Below, piece after piece: positions 50,139 to 59,387 of a DNA stretch of 64,000 nucleotides. The DNA comes from Thermovibrio guaymasensis (GTDB taxonomy: Bacteria; Aquificota; Aquificia; Desulfurobacteriales; Desulfurobacteriaceae): positions 667,331 through 731,330 of the forward strand of contig NZ_RBIE01000001.1 of the NCBI RefSeq assembly GCF_003633715.1, given 5' to 3'. The notes beneath the pieces were generated by a model. It saw nothing but the letters and a program-made list of their open reading frames with translations, did not search any database and was not told the DNA's origin. How positions within the stretch are numbered: position 1 is the stretch's first letter; every line of letters begins with the position of its first letter. The translations under genes and the position numbers were made by a program.

Positions 50139-52817
50139 TTACCTGGTGAAACGAGAATTAAAGTCTTCAAAAAACTTTAAAAATTCTTCTGGAGGTAGAG
50201 GAGGGGAAAAGAGGTATCCTTGACCATAGTCGCAACCGTAATACCTTAGGAACTCTAGCTGTTCCTCTGTTTCGATTCCTTCAGCCACCGTTCTCTTTTC
50301 CAAGGACTTCGCGATACTAATTATCGCTTTTACGATTGCCATGTCATCCTTGTCCTCGGGAATGTCCTTTATGAACTCTCTGTCTATCTTTAAAGCGTAC
50401 ACCGGCAGTTTTTTAAGGTACGCAAGGGAAGAATAGCCGGTTCCAAAATCGTCAATCTCTACCCTCACTCCCTTTTTAGAAAGAGTTTCTATATCATCTC
50501 CAATAACGGATATATTCTCCATCAAAGTAGACTCTGTTATTTCAACAATAATTTTGCTTGGATCTCCATCAAGTTCATCAATTTTCTTTAGAATTAACTC
50601 AGCCAAAGAAGACCTTATGAACTGCTTAGGTGAAACGTTAAGTGAAACTGCAATATCTATATCAATACCTTCCCACTCTTTCTGCTGTTTTACAACTTCT
50701 TCAATGACCCACTCTCCGACTTCAGTAATCATTCCCGTATCTTCTAAAATGGGAATAAACTTAAAAGGAGGAACTAATCCTTCCTTAGGGTCCTTCCACC
50801 TCAACAGAGCCTCAGCTCCTACTATTTTCATTTTCTCAAGGTCAACGATCGGCTGGTAGTAGAGGATGAACTCCCTGTTCTTAATTGCCCTTCTAAGTCT
50901 ACTTTGAAGGTTGATTATTTCAATTGATATTCGCTTCATACTTGGATTAAAGAATTCAATTCCGTTTCCTCCCCTCTTTTTAACTTCATTTAAGGCAGAA
51001 ACTGCAGAAGCTATTATCTCCTCTGCACTTCTACCGTCATCTGGGTATATGGCCACTCCTATACTGACGCTTAAGAACAGATCTCTGCCATCAACCTTAA
51101 TAGGCTTATTTAAAGTTTCCTTTATCCGGGTAATGATTTTCATTACATCTGAATTACTTTTAATATCAAAGGAGAGAACGGCAAATTCGTCATTTCCAAA
51201 CCTTGCAAGGACGTCTCTTCCCCTTAAAACTCTCCTGATTCTCTTTGATACTTCCTTTAGTACCAGGTCTCCTACAAACTCACCGTAGACTGTATTGATA
51301 TTTTTAAAGTTATCTATATCTATAATCATAACCGCAAGTTTTTCTTTTTCTTCCTCAGAGAGTCTAATAGCATTTTCCAGTTTTTCAATAAAGAATCTTC
51401 TGTTAGGTAGATTAGTGAGAACGTCATAGTAAGAGAGGTATTTAATCTCCTCTTTCCTCAAGATTGAATAGACTGCAAAGGCTATATCGTAGCCTATCTG
51501 AGTTAAAAGCCTTTTCTCCTCTTCCGACAAGTCCCTTGCTTCCTTCCCGTAAACGACAATTGCAAAGTTCCTATGCTTAAGCTTTAGGAACGAAGTAATG
51601 AAGTTTTTATACACTAAGGGAATAGCAGCTCCTATTTTTTCATCAAGCTCTATTAGATTTCTCTTCTTTATAGCCTCAAGGATTGAATGGAGACTTTTCT
51701 CTACGTCAACGGCTTTTTCATTTCCGTATTTCTTTACTATTTCTATCTGCCCAAAATCCTTTACCTCGGCGATAAAGCAGAAGCTGAATCCTCCTTCTTC
51801 CACAAGAATCCTGAGTATTCTTTCAAAAAGGAGGTCTATATCAGTGGTTTTTAAGGTTGCTTCATTTATTAAATAGAGAACCCTATAAAGTCTTGATATT
51901 CTTTCTAGTTCTTCCTCCTTCCTTATTCTATCCCTTATGTCCCTGAAGATTCCTACTACAACCTCGTCATTTTCAATGATTATAGAGCTTATGTTAAGTT
52001 CAGTAGGAATAACTTCTCCGGTCTTATGGTTGTAAAGAGGAACGTTTGGTAAAAGTCCTTTTCCTTCGTTCACTAAGAAGTCCTCTATTTTGCTTATTAT
52101 TAGCTTCTCCTTATCGGGAGGAAAGAGAACTGAGAAGTTTTTACCTATCAGCTCTTCTCTGTTTTTCCCGATTAGCTCTTCAAGCTTTTTATTGACATCT
52201 AAAATTTTTTCACTTTTCCAGTCTACTAAAACTATTCCATCGAAGGAACCTTCTCTTAAAGCTTTATACTTTAGATTTTCTCTTTCAATTTCTCTACTTA
52301 AGAAGTAATAATAGATTTTTGTTGTAAAATAAATATCCAAAAAGATTACTTTTAAGAAACTCCTTCCAAACTCGTAAACTTCGTTACACTTAAGCCTTTT
52401 ATTTAAAGCATCAAATATGAACTCAATATAACTGAGGTAAGCCCCGAGGTAGTATTCTATTTTTACACCGTATCTGTAGTGAATACTTTTAACAATTTGG
52501 AAAATTTTTAAAACATATTTAACATCAAAATCGGAACTTAACAAAAAGTCAAAATACTCCTTATGGGCCTTTTTAATTTTTTCAATAGGTGGATGCGCCT
52601 TTTCAAGTATCTCTCTTATTTCATCAAAGGAGGAGAGGTATTCTAAGAAGTTCTGGAATACCTCAGGAAATACCTCCTTTAACTCATTCTTATACTTACT
52701 AAGGATTTCCCGGTCTTTATCGGTTATTAGGAAAAACCTTCTTACTCTATCAAGGTAGTCTTTATCAATCCCCTCGGCTTCTAAGAATTCCCTAAACTCC
52801 CTATTTACTTCCTCCAT
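50139..52817 (-). CDS. Globin-coupled PAS-GAF-GGDEF-EAL c-di-GMP enzyme
   Basis: An 892-residue cytoplasmic signalling protein. Residues ~20-165 match a globin-coupled sensor: the F-helix/FG corner SIHYRYGVKIEYYLGAY places the haem-ligand His at 113. A PAS domain (~185-300), a GAF-like domain (~310-450), a GGDEF domain (~455-615) and an EAL domain (~635-885) follow. The cyclase signature is GNDEF at 541-545 in place of GGDEF, so activity is uncertain. The EAL domain keeps EALLRW, NVSPKQF, EITEST, DDFGTGYSSL, KIDREF and AEGIE. It probably senses O2, NO or CO and adjusts c-di-GMP. Confidence 0.9.
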   Translation of the reverse strand: MEEVNREFREFLEAEGIDKDYLDRVRRFFLITDKDREILSKYKNELKEVFPEVFQNFLEYLSSFDEIREILEKAHPPIEKIKKAHKEYFDFLLSSDFDVKYVLKIFQIVKSIHYRYGVKIEYYLGAYLSYIEFIFDALNKRLKCNEVYEFGRSFLKVIFLDIYFTTKIYYYFLSREIERENLKYKALREGSFDGIVLVDWKSEKILDVNKKLEELIGKNREELIGKNFSVLFPPDKEKLIISKIEDFLVNEGKGLLPNVPLYNHKTGEVIPTELNISSIIIENDEVVVGIFRDIRDRIRKEEELERISRLYRVLYLINEATLKTTDIDLLFERILRILVEEGGFSFCFIAEVKDFGQIEIVKKYGNEKAVDVEKSLHSILEAIKKRNLIELDEKIGAAIPLVYKNFITSFLKLKHRNFAIVVYGKEARDLSEEEKRLLTQIGYDIAFAVYSILRKEEIKYLSYYDVLTNLPNRRFFIEKLENAIRLSEEEKEKLAVMIIDIDNFKNINTVYGEFVGDLVLKEVSKRIRRVLRGRDVLARFGNDEFAVLSFDIKSNSDVMKIITRIKETLNKPIKVDGRDLFLSVSIGVAIYPDDGRSAEEIIASAVSALNEVKKRGGNGIEFFNPSMKRISIEIINLQSRLRRAIKNREFILYYQPIVDLEKMKIVGAEALLRWKDPKEGLVPPFKFIPILEDTGMITEVGEWVIEEVVKQQKEWEGIDIDIAVSLNVSPKQFIRSSLAELILKKIDELDGDPSKIIVEITESTLMENISVIGDDIETLSKKGVRVEIDDFGTGYSSLAYLKKLPVYALKIDREFIKDIPEDKDDMAIVKAIISIAKSLEKRTVAEGIETEEQLEFLRYYGCDYGQGYLFSPPLPPEEFLKFFEDFNSRFTR

Positions 52818-52851
52818 CTTACCCCTTTAATAATTATTTCTATTAAGAAAA

Positions 52852-53862
52852 TTATACTGATCTGATACAAAAGTAAACCTTCAAAAGCCCAGCACAGCCA
52901 AAGAGCATTGCATCTCCCAGAGGGAAAGCATACTCTCCTAACTCCTTAAACTTCTCCCTATTTGGACCTACCAAAAAAACTTTTTCTGGGTTTACCCTCT
53001 CTATAAAGAGAGCTCCATGTCCTCCGTCTTTAAAGACTTCCTCAAATGAGATACTTCCTTCTGTCAATTTAACCATAATTTTTTTTAGTTTTTCAAGGTC
53101 AAGCATCCCGGTATGGTGCTCAAGGAACCCGCATATAAGCCCATCTTTAACAGTTGAGACGAGCGTGTGACCGTTTCCGCAGTCTATACAGACAAACTCC
53201 TTAATCCCCTTTTCCTCTGCGTAAGAATAGACCCCTGCCACCGCAGCTAGTTTACTGTCCATAACAAAGCCCTTAAGCCCCTCTTCCTCTATCTGTTTAA
53301 GGATAGAGTCAAATCGGCTGAGGAATCCGGTTCTCTCTGTATGGTAGAGTTCCCAAGGCTTCCTGCTCTTCTTAAGGAGACCCTTTAAGTACTCAAACCT
53401 TGTAATTCTGTCGCTTTGACCTTTAATAAAGCCGTGGTCCTGACAGGCAACCCCCACAAATTCAAAGTCGCCCTTTAAACCTCCTAGGAGGCGGAGCTCT
53501 CTGAAAACCTCAAACTCAAGGTCCCTTAGGAATAGGTCACACTCCTTTAGCTCATCTACTATCTCTATTCCCAAATCCTTAACTGTTTCAAGGTCGTCCC
53601 TGAAGGTCTTTGCTGCCTCTCTAGAGGCTACTACCCTCCCTCCCCTCTCTATAAACTCAACTATGGCCTTCTTTAAAGGCCCTCCTCCCATAGTATAACC
53701 GCAAACTCTTAGTTCCTTGCCCTTCCACCCTTTAACTACCTTTGCAAGCTTTGTTGTAGGGGAAGGGAGAACAGCCTTTATCCAGTTCTCTAGCTTTTCC
53801 TCTTTAAGAGGAATTAGTACATCCTGAGTTCCTTTACCAACATCAACCAGAACAGCTTCCAT
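52852..53862 (-). CDS. DUF1786 family protein
   Basis: A 336-residue protein matching DUF1786, found in methanogens and anaerobic bacteria and sometimes labelled 'putative pyruvate formate-lyase activating enzyme' without experimental support. It has an actin/hexokinase-like start (VDVGKGTQD), an internal FVCIDCGNGHT loop, a CQDHG motif and an HHTG motif. The nucleotide-binding-like glycine loops suggest an ASKHA-fold kinase or ATPase (inference). It stands alone between a c-di-GMP gene and pncA, with its own leader and an upstream terminator. Confidence 0.75.
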   Translation of the reverse strand: MEAVLVDVGKGTQDVLIPLKEEKLENWIKAVLPSPTTKLAKVVKGWKGKELRVCGYTMGGGPLKKAIVEFIERGGRVVASREAAKTFRDDLETVKDLGIEIVDELKECDLFLRDLEFEVFRELRLLGGLKGDFEFVGVACQDHGFIKGQSDRITRFEYLKGLLKKSRKPWELYHTERTGFLSRFDSILKQIEEEGLKGFVMDSKLAAVAGVYSYAEEKGIKEFVCIDCGNGHTLVSTVKDGLICGFLEHHTGMLDLEKLKKIMVKLTEGSISFEEVFKDGGHGALFIERVNPEKVFLVGPNREKFKELGEYAFPLGDAMLFGCAGLLKVYFCIRSV

Positions 53863-53886
53863 AAGCTTACTCCTATAAATAGAATT

Positions 53887-53909
53887 AAAATAAAATCTCC
53901 GGCCGAGAT
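53887..53909 (-). terminator. Intrinsic terminator after pncA (minus strand)
   Basis: On the minus strand, ATCTC-GGCCG-GAGAT is followed by TTTATTTT. It lies 75 nt past the pncA stop and about 25 nt before the DUF1786 gene start, so it should end the murD-to-pncA transcript. The rest of this 121-nt gap shows a TATACT-like box but no clear -35. Confidence 0.6.
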
Positions 53910-53983
53910 CAAACTCTTAGTATAAACGCAAATGAGCAGATGCTGGTGAAAGGAAGGAAGGGAAGGTAATTGGAAAACCTAGG

Positions 53984-54562
53984 CTAAAGAATTTCTTCCC
54001 TTTCTAAAATTAGAGCTCCCCTATTAAGGAGCTCTTCTTCGGCCCTCTCTACCGTTTGTGGACTTACTCCCCTGACTGCATCTGAGAGGATAAAGACCTG
54101 GTAGCCCAGATTGAGGCCTCCCAGTGCAGTATTCTTTACACAGTAATCTGTGGCAACTCCGCAGATAAAGAGCCTCTTAACTCCCCTTTCCCTCAAGAGA
54201 GAGTCAAGGAGAGTTCCCTGAAAGCCGGAGTAAGCCTCAAGTTCAGATCTGTCTCCCTTGTTAATTATAAAAGTATCCGGAGGGAGCTCCAGCCCATCAA
54301 TAAACTCTGCCCCTTGGCTCCACTGAACACAGTGTCTAGGCCAGATTCCTCCGTTCTCCTTAAATGAAACGTGGTTCTCAGGGTGCCAGTCCCTCGTGGC
54401 AAATATGGGTAAACCCTTTTCCTTAAAGAGCTCTATGTAAGAGTTGATAACCGGGACGATCTCCTCCGTCCCGGGAACCGGCAGAGCCCCTGAAGAGCTA
54501 AAATCCTTCTGCATGTCAACTACGATTAAAGCGTCAAGTTGGACTAACTTTAACCTAGCCAT
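53984..54562 (-). CDS. pncA: Nicotinamidase/isochorismatase-family hydrolase
   Basis: A 192-residue cysteine hydrolase with the PncA active site: Asp in VVDMQKDF, the metal site DWHPENH, the Lys of FIINKGD and the Cys nucleophile in GVATDYCVKNT. It deamidates nicotinamide to nicotinate for NAD salvage. The ATG at 54562 follows the upstream gene's TAA by one base; an in-frame TTG at 54574 is the alternative. It is the last gene of the division cluster transcript. Confidence 0.9.
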   Translation of the reverse strand: MARLKLVQLDALIVVDMQKDFSSSGALPVPGTEEIVPVINSYIELFKEKGLPIFATRDWHPENHVSFKENGGIWPRHCVQWSQGAEFIDGLELPPDTFIINKGDRSELEAYSGFQGTLLDSLLRERGVKRLFICGVATDYCVKNTALGGLNLGYQVFILSDAVRGVSPQTVERAEEELLNRGALILEREEIL

Positions 54563-54563
54563 C

Positions 54564-55424
54564 TTACTGGGCAACCATCCTAAATGCGTTTACTACGAGC
54601 TCCTTCGCATTGTCAACGGAGAGCTTTGAGGTATTGAGTTTTAAGTGAAAGAGGTCTATTTCCCTGATATCCTCATCGCACAGATCCTTGTAGAACTCTA
54701 CCTCTTTAGAGTCAATCTTCTTTAGCTGCTTTTCAGCTTCTTCAACTGAAAGGCCCGTGTTCTCGGCAAATACCTTAACCCTGTCGTGGAATGGAGCCTC
54801 TACCTTTACGTGGAGTGAGTTAGGGTACTCCTGAAGTATGCACGCAGCACCGTGGCCCACAATAACCACGTTGTTTGAAACAGCAAAAGCTGTAATGGTC
54901 TTTACAAGGGCCTCCCTAAACTCCTCAAAGGATATCTCTTTCTTCTTCTCTCCAAACAGAGCTCCAAAGTCTATTAAGCTCTTATCAAGCTGGAAGAGGT
55001 CAAAGAAGGAGAGTTTAGAGGGAACGTACTTAAACTCGCTAAAGTCTTCCACTTTCCACTCAGGAACACCAAGCCTCTTTGCCACTTCAGAGATTATCTC
55101 TGTATAGATGAACCTATAGCCCAGCTCCTGAGCCACCTGCCTTGCAACTTCAAGTCCCATTGAGCCAAGCTCGTATGTAACGGTTACTACGCCCATTCTT
55201 CCCTCCAGAAATCGCTTTTTGTAGTCAGGATTTGCTATTAAGTTTACCCTAATAGAGTTAGCAAGTTCAACAAAGAAGTCCTCGTCGCACTCAGGTGGTA
55301 AAAACTGATTAAGCTTTACAAAGAACTCCTCAATGAGGGGAACCACCTCCTGACAGCAGATTGCCAGTTCCTCGTCCTCGTATAGGAGCTCCACGGCGTT
55401 AAGGATTCTGCTCTCTCTCTTCAC
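54564..55424 (-). CDS. Cytidylate-kinase-like protein
   Basis: A 286-residue protein. The C-terminal ~200 residues match the cytidylate-kinase-like family (PF13189 type): VTVTYELGSMGLEVARQVAQ replaces the P-loop, followed by YRFIYTEIISEVAKRLG, VIVGHGAACIL and a dimer-like CDEDIREIDLFHL end. The classic GxGKS P-loop is absent, so ATP binding, if any, is atypical. The N-terminal ~75 residues are a separate helical part with paired Cys at 23-24. It overlaps scpB by 26 nt. The real substrate is unknown. Confidence 0.72.
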   Translation of the reverse strand: MKRESRILNAVELLYEDEELAICCQEVVPLIEEFFVKLNQFLPPECDEDFFVELANSIRVNLIANPDYKKRFLEGRMGVVTVTYELGSMGLEVARQVAQELGYRFIYTEIISEVAKRLGVPEWKVEDFSEFKYVPSKLSFFDLFQLDKSLIDFGALFGEKKKEISFEEFREALVKTITAFAVSNNVVIVGHGAACILQEYPNSLHVKVEAPFHDRVKVFAENTGLSVEEAEKQLKKIDSKEVEFYKDLCDEDIREIDLFHLKLNTSKLSVDNAKELVVNAFRMVAQ

Positions 55425-55929
55425 CCTCTACCTCTATAATCTCAACGGGAGGAAGTTCTTTTAAGGAAGAGAGCCCAAAGTGCTCAAGGAAAGCTTTTGT
55501 CGTTCCGTAGAGCTTGGGCCTTCCCAGGGAGTTCTCCCTCCCTACTACCTCTATAAGTCCTTTCTCAAGTAATGACTTAACTGCCCCGTCGGGATTCTGT
55601 CCCCTTATCTGGGCTATCCTCTTCTTGGTTATCGGCTGATTGTAGGCTATGATGGCCAAGACCTCAAGGAGAGGTCTTGAGAGTTTTACCGGCCTCTCCT
55701 CAACAAACCTGCTCAGTTCCTCCTTAAGCTCTGGAGATGTGAAGAACCTGTAACCTCCAGCTACCTTCTTTAGGACAACTCCTCTATCAGAGTACTCCAT
55801 CCTTAGCTGGGAGACTATAAGTGAGACCTTCTCTCTATCTATTCCCAGTTTTTCTGAAAGTTCCTCCTCAGAGATTGGCTCTTGAGACAGGAAAATTGCC
55901 CCTTCAACTAACTTCTTCTCTCTCTCCAT
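55399..55929 (-). CDS. scpB: Segregation and condensation protein B
   Basis: A 176-residue ScpB with two winged-helix domains. Family features are the GGYRFFTSPEL strand and the SRPLLEVLAIIAYNQPITKKRIAQIRG block, then LIEVVGRENSLGRPKLYGTT. ScpB with ScpA and SMC compacts and segregates the chromosome. scpA is not in view. It overlaps murG by 22 nt. Confidence 0.92.
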   Translation of the reverse strand: MEREKKLVEGAIFLSQEPISEEELSEKLGIDREKVSLIVSQLRMEYSDRGVVLKKVAGGYRFFTSPELKEELSRFVEERPVKLSRPLLEVLAIIAYNQPITKKRIAQIRGQNPDGAVKSLLEKGLIEVVGRENSLGRPKLYGTTKAFLEHFGLSSLKELPPVEIIEVEGEEREQNP

Positions 55930-57005
55930 TCCTCAATCTCATCTACTATGAGGGAAGTTGCACTTTTTGGAAAGAGGTCTAAGAGGACTCTCTCCATTTC
56001 TCTTCTCTTCATTATATCAAACAAAATGGTCTTTAATCCTTGCAGGAGCGTTTCTACGCTGAGCTCAGACTCCCTAAAGAGCAGAGCTCCCCCCCTTTGG
56101 GATAGAAAGGCTCCGTTTAAGTACTGATGGTCGTCTGCTGCGTAGGGGTAGGGTATAAGGAGGGAAGGAAGTCTAAAGGCGGCAATCTCAGAGATTGCCA
56201 GAGCTCCAGCTCTAGAAACGACCCCATCGCCTGCTGCGTAGAGCTCCCAGATTCTATCGTAGAAAGGGAGGACAACTGCCTTTACGCCTGCCCTCCGGTA
56301 AAGCTCCTTCAGTTTCCCTTCCTTCCCGTAACCTGTAACGTGGATGACCTGTATTGGAAGACCTGAGAGGAAAGGGATTGTCCTTTCAAAGAGCCTATTA
56401 ATAGAGAGAGCTCCTTGGCTTCCCCCAAGTACTAAAAGGGTTCTCTTCTCCTCGTCAAGGGAAAACCTTTTAAAAACCCTTTCCTTTGCCTCTTTCTTTC
56501 TCTTTACAGTTTCTAAGATTTCCTCCCTTAAAGGGTTTCCCGTAAAAGTACATCTGCACTTTAGGTACTTTCCTGCTTCGGGGAACCCGAGAAACCCTCT
56601 AACTGCAAACCGGGAGAGGAACCTGTTGGTCTTTCCAGGAACAGAGTTCTGCTCCTGAATGAAGAGGGGAACTCTTAAAAGGGCACCGGCCAGGCCGACC
56701 GGAAGTGAAGAGTAACCTCCAAAGACTATACAGCAGTCGGGCTTAAAATCCCTAAAGAGGGATAAAACCTTAAGGAAAGCCCTTCCGTAGCCAACCAATG
56801 AAAAAAGCCCCCTTAACCCCTTACCCCTAAATGAAGAGTACTCTAGCAGGAAGATTTCATCAGAAGGGAAACCTAGCTTACCCTCAATGCCTAACTTAGA
56901 GCCGACAAAGAGAACTCTATGTCCCCTCTTCCTTAGCTCCTTCCCGACTGCAAGGGCCGGGAAGTAGTGACCGCCGGTTCCTCCTCCTGCAACTACAACT
57001 CTCAA
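55908..57005 (-). CDS. murG: Lipid II synthase (UDP-GlcNAc-undecaprenyl-pyrophosphoryl-MurNAc-pentapeptide transferase)
   Basis: A 365-residue GT-B glycosyltransferase that completes lipid II at the inner membrane. It has the N-terminal GGGTGGHYFPALA loop, QEQNSVPGKTNR, VLGGSQGA at the start of the C-terminal domain, and the donor-site SRAGALAISEIAAF and PYPYAADDHQ motifs. The ATG lies in a 4-nt overlap with ftsW. Follows ftsW and murD as in dcw clusters. Confidence 0.95.
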   Translation of the reverse strand: MRVVVAGGGTGGHYFPALAVGKELRKRGHRVLFVGSKLGIEGKLGFPSDEIFLLEYSSFRGKGLRGLFSLVGYGRAFLKVLSLFRDFKPDCCIVFGGYSSLPVGLAGALLRVPLFIQEQNSVPGKTNRFLSRFAVRGFLGFPEAGKYLKCRCTFTGNPLREEILETVKRKKEAKERVFKRFSLDEEKRTLLVLGGSQGALSINRLFERTIPFLSGLPIQVIHVTGYGKEGKLKELYRRAGVKAVVLPFYDRIWELYAAGDGVVSRAGALAISEIAAFRLPSLLIPYPYAADDHQYLNGAFLSQRGGALLFRESELSVETLLQGLKTILFDIMKRREMERVLLDLFPKSATSLIVDEIEEWRERRS

Positions 57006-58159
57006 GCGTACTTACCCCTTACCTTAAACCTGATTTTCACCTTTGACTCTGAAGGCAGTCCTTTAGCTATGCTCATGAGGAAGCCAACTGCGAGGAAGTT
57101 TGCAATTAGGGAGCTCCCCCCCATACTTAAGAAGGGAAGGGTAATTCCGGTAGTTGGAACGAGCCCCAGGTTTACCCCTATGTGTACTACGGCCTCAAGG
57201 AATATGTAAAGGGTTAACCCAAGGGCCATAAACTTACCTACCATCTCGTCAGACCTATCGGCTATTGAGAGGCCTAAGAAAAGAATCCCAAAGTAGGCAA
57301 TAACTACAAGGAGGGCCCCAACGGCACCTACCTCTTCTGCTACGTGGGAGAACATAAAGTCACTGAAGGCAAAGGTTAAGAACAGGAACTTAGACTGGAC
57401 TCCCTGACCGATTCCCATTCCGGTCAGCCCGCCTGATGCAAAGGCCACAAACGCCTGAACCAGCTGATAGCTGCTGTACTTACCGCTGGTATAGTAGTAC
57501 TTCTCCGGGTCAAGGAGGATCTTTATCCTAGCAATCCTGTAGGGAGCAGTAACGACGGCAAACGTAAAGAGCCCCAGCCCAAATAGTGCCGGAATAACTA
57601 TATACCTCAGGTTAAGCCCCGTTATGAAGAGAATGGCGAATATGACGATTGAAAGGATCATTGCAGAGCCCAAGTCCTTCTCAAGGAGAATGAGGATAAC
57701 GGGAATGAACGCAAGGACCATTAACTTTGCAAAGTCCCTCCAGTCGTTTTGAATGTCAGACCACTTGTACTGAATGTACCCTGAGACAAAGAGTATTACC
57801 AGCACCTTTGCAAACTCTGCCGGCTGTAGGGAAAACCCTCCAATCACTATCCAGCTCTTAGAGTTGTTTATCTCCCTTCCAAAGAATAGAACTGCAAGGA
57901 GGAAGAGGTTTGCCGAACCGTAAAGAAGCCAGAGGAACTTTTCGCTTGCAACTTTCCTGTAGTCAACCTTCTTATAAATCAGAAGGGATAGGGTGACACC
58001 TATTCCAAGGGCGACAGCCTGCTTAAGGGCGTAGGAGTAAGGGTGCAGTCCGTGCTTTAGACACCAGAAGTAACTTCCAGTGTATACGAAGACTACTCCT
58101 GCAAGGGAGAGAACTAGAGAAATTAAGAAAATAGATAAAGCTGCTGCTCTTTTATCCAA
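57002..58159 (-). CDS. ftsW: Septal peptidoglycan glycosyltransferase (SEDS family)
   Basis: A 385-residue membrane protein with about ten TM helices. SEDS signatures include the GGFSLQPAEFAKVLVIL stretch, LEKDLGSAM, and PTTGITLPFLSMGGSSL near the C-terminus. RodA and FtsW are hard to separate by motif; the position between murD and murG supports FtsW, which polymerises lipid II at the division septum with its partner PBP. Confidence 0.92.
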   Translation of the reverse strand: MDKRAAALSIFLISLVLSLAGVVFVYTGSYFWCLKHGLHPYSYALKQAVALGIGVTLSLLIYKKVDYRKVASEKFLWLLYGSANLFLLAVLFFGREINNSKSWIVIGGFSLQPAEFAKVLVILFVSGYIQYKWSDIQNDWRDFAKLMVLAFIPVILILLEKDLGSAMILSIVIFAILFITGLNLRYIVIPALFGLGLFTFAVVTAPYRIARIKILLDPEKYYYTSGKYSSYQLVQAFVAFASGGLTGMGIGQGVQSKFLFLTFAFSDFMFSHVAEEVGAVGALLVVIAYFGILFLGLSIADRSDEMVGKFMALGLTLYIFLEAVVHIGVNLGLVPTTGITLPFLSMGGSSLIANFLAVGFLMSIAKGLPSESKVKIRFKVRGKYA

Positions 58160-59387
58160 CCTCTTCCTCCAGCTTCCTTACTGCCCTCTTAAAGGCCTTT
58201 CCCCTATCGGCGTAGTTCTTAAACATGTCAAAGCTTGCACATCCGGGGGAAAGGAGGACAACGTCTCCACTGCTAGCCATGCTAAATGCAAGCCTTACCG
58301 CCTCATCCATACTCTCAGCCCTCTTAACCTTTACAAGGGGAGAAAAGCTCTCCTCTATTAGTGGAGCAGCCTCTCCAATTGAGACGACTCCCTTAACCCT
58401 CTCTTTAACGATTGGAGAGAGGACCTTAAAGTCAAGTCCTTTGTCCTTCCCTCCAGCTATTAAGACTACTCTTTCAAAGGAAAGGAGGGCCTTTGCCATA
58501 GAGTCTACGTTTGTAGACTTAGAGTCGTTGATAAAGAGAACGTTCCTTACCCTCCCTACTACCTCCGTCCTGTGGGGAAGTCCCTTAAAAGTCTTAAACC
58601 CTTTAAATATCTCCTCTTCACTTAATCCCAAAACCCTAAGGACTGAAAGGGCGCAGAGGTAGTTTTCTACGTTGTGGATACCCTTAAGGGGTAATTCTTT
58701 AACGTCTATCTTCACTCCGTTGCCACTTAAGTGGCTACCTTCCAGCCTAAACTCTCCTGAGCTCCTTCCAAACTCTACCACTCCTTCGCCCTTTAGGGAA
58801 GAGAGGTTAGGGTCGTCCCCGTTTACCACCAGCCAGTCAAAGTGTTTTAAGGCCTTCAGCTTTGCCCTCAGGTAGTCCTTAAAGGAAGGGTACCTGTCAA
58901 GGTGGTCAGGTGTGACGTTTAAAATGGCTCCCACTTCTCCTCTAAATGAAGTTAAGTCCTCAATCTGGAAAGAGGAGAGCTCCAAAACGGAGATTGAAGA
59001 CCTACTCGTCTCAAGGGCAAAGGAGGAAGCAGGTGTTCCGTAGTTGCCGCCGATGAAAGCTTCCCTTCCCGAGGTCTTAAGGGTATGGTAAACGAGGGCT
59101 GTAGTTGTGCTCTTACCGTTTGTTCCGGTTATTCCGACTATTCTTCCCTTCATAAACCTGTACGCAAGCTCCACTTCACCGTAAACTGGAACCTTTCTCT
59201 CTTTAACCTCCTTAACTACCCGGTGCCACGGAGGGAAGCCGGGAGATTTAACGACAAAGTCAAACGAAGAGACTTCTGGGAAACTTTCCCCGTCTTCAAA
59301 GTACTCAACTTGAAATCCCAGCCCTTTAAGGAGCTCCCCCGCTCCCTTTCCGCTTACTCCCTTTCCTAAGATTAAGGATCTCTGCAT
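58152..59387 (-). CDS. murD: UDP-N-acetylmuramoylalanine-D-glutamate ligase
   Basis: A 411-residue Mur ligase adding D-Glu to UDP-MurNAc-L-Ala. It has the P-loop GITGTNGKSTTTAL, LELSSFQIED, NVTPDHLDRY and the C-terminal FINDSKSTN and IAGGKDKG motifs. It is the first gene of the minus-strand division cluster, which lacks murC, murB, ddl and ftsQAZ; these must be elsewhere. It overlaps ftsW by 8 nt. Confidence 0.95.
   Translation of the reverse strand: MQRSLILGKGVSGKGAGELLKGLGFQVEYFEDGESFPEVSSFDFVVKSPGFPPWHRVVKEVKERKVPVYGEVELAYRFMKGRIVGITGTNGKSTTTALVYHTLKTSGREAFIGGNYGTPASSFALETSRSSISVLELSSFQIEDLTSFRGEVGAILNVTPDHLDRYPSFKDYLRAKLKALKHFDWLVVNGDDPNLSSLKGEGVVEFGRSSGEFRLEGSHLSGNGVKIDVKELPLKGIHNVENYLCALSVLRVLGLSEEEIFKGFKTFKGLPHRTEVVGRVRNVLFINDSKSTNVDSMAKALLSFERVVLIAGGKDKGLDFKVLSPIVKERVKGVVSIGEAAPLIEESFSPLVKVKRAESMDEAVRLAFSMASSGDVVLLSPGCASFDMFKNYADRGKAFKRAVRKLEEEVG

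Noticed and set aside
52852-53862. Naming the DUF1786 protein a pyruvate formate-lyase activating enzyme
   Set aside because: No radical-SAM CxxxCxxC motif is present; the label is a database carry-over.
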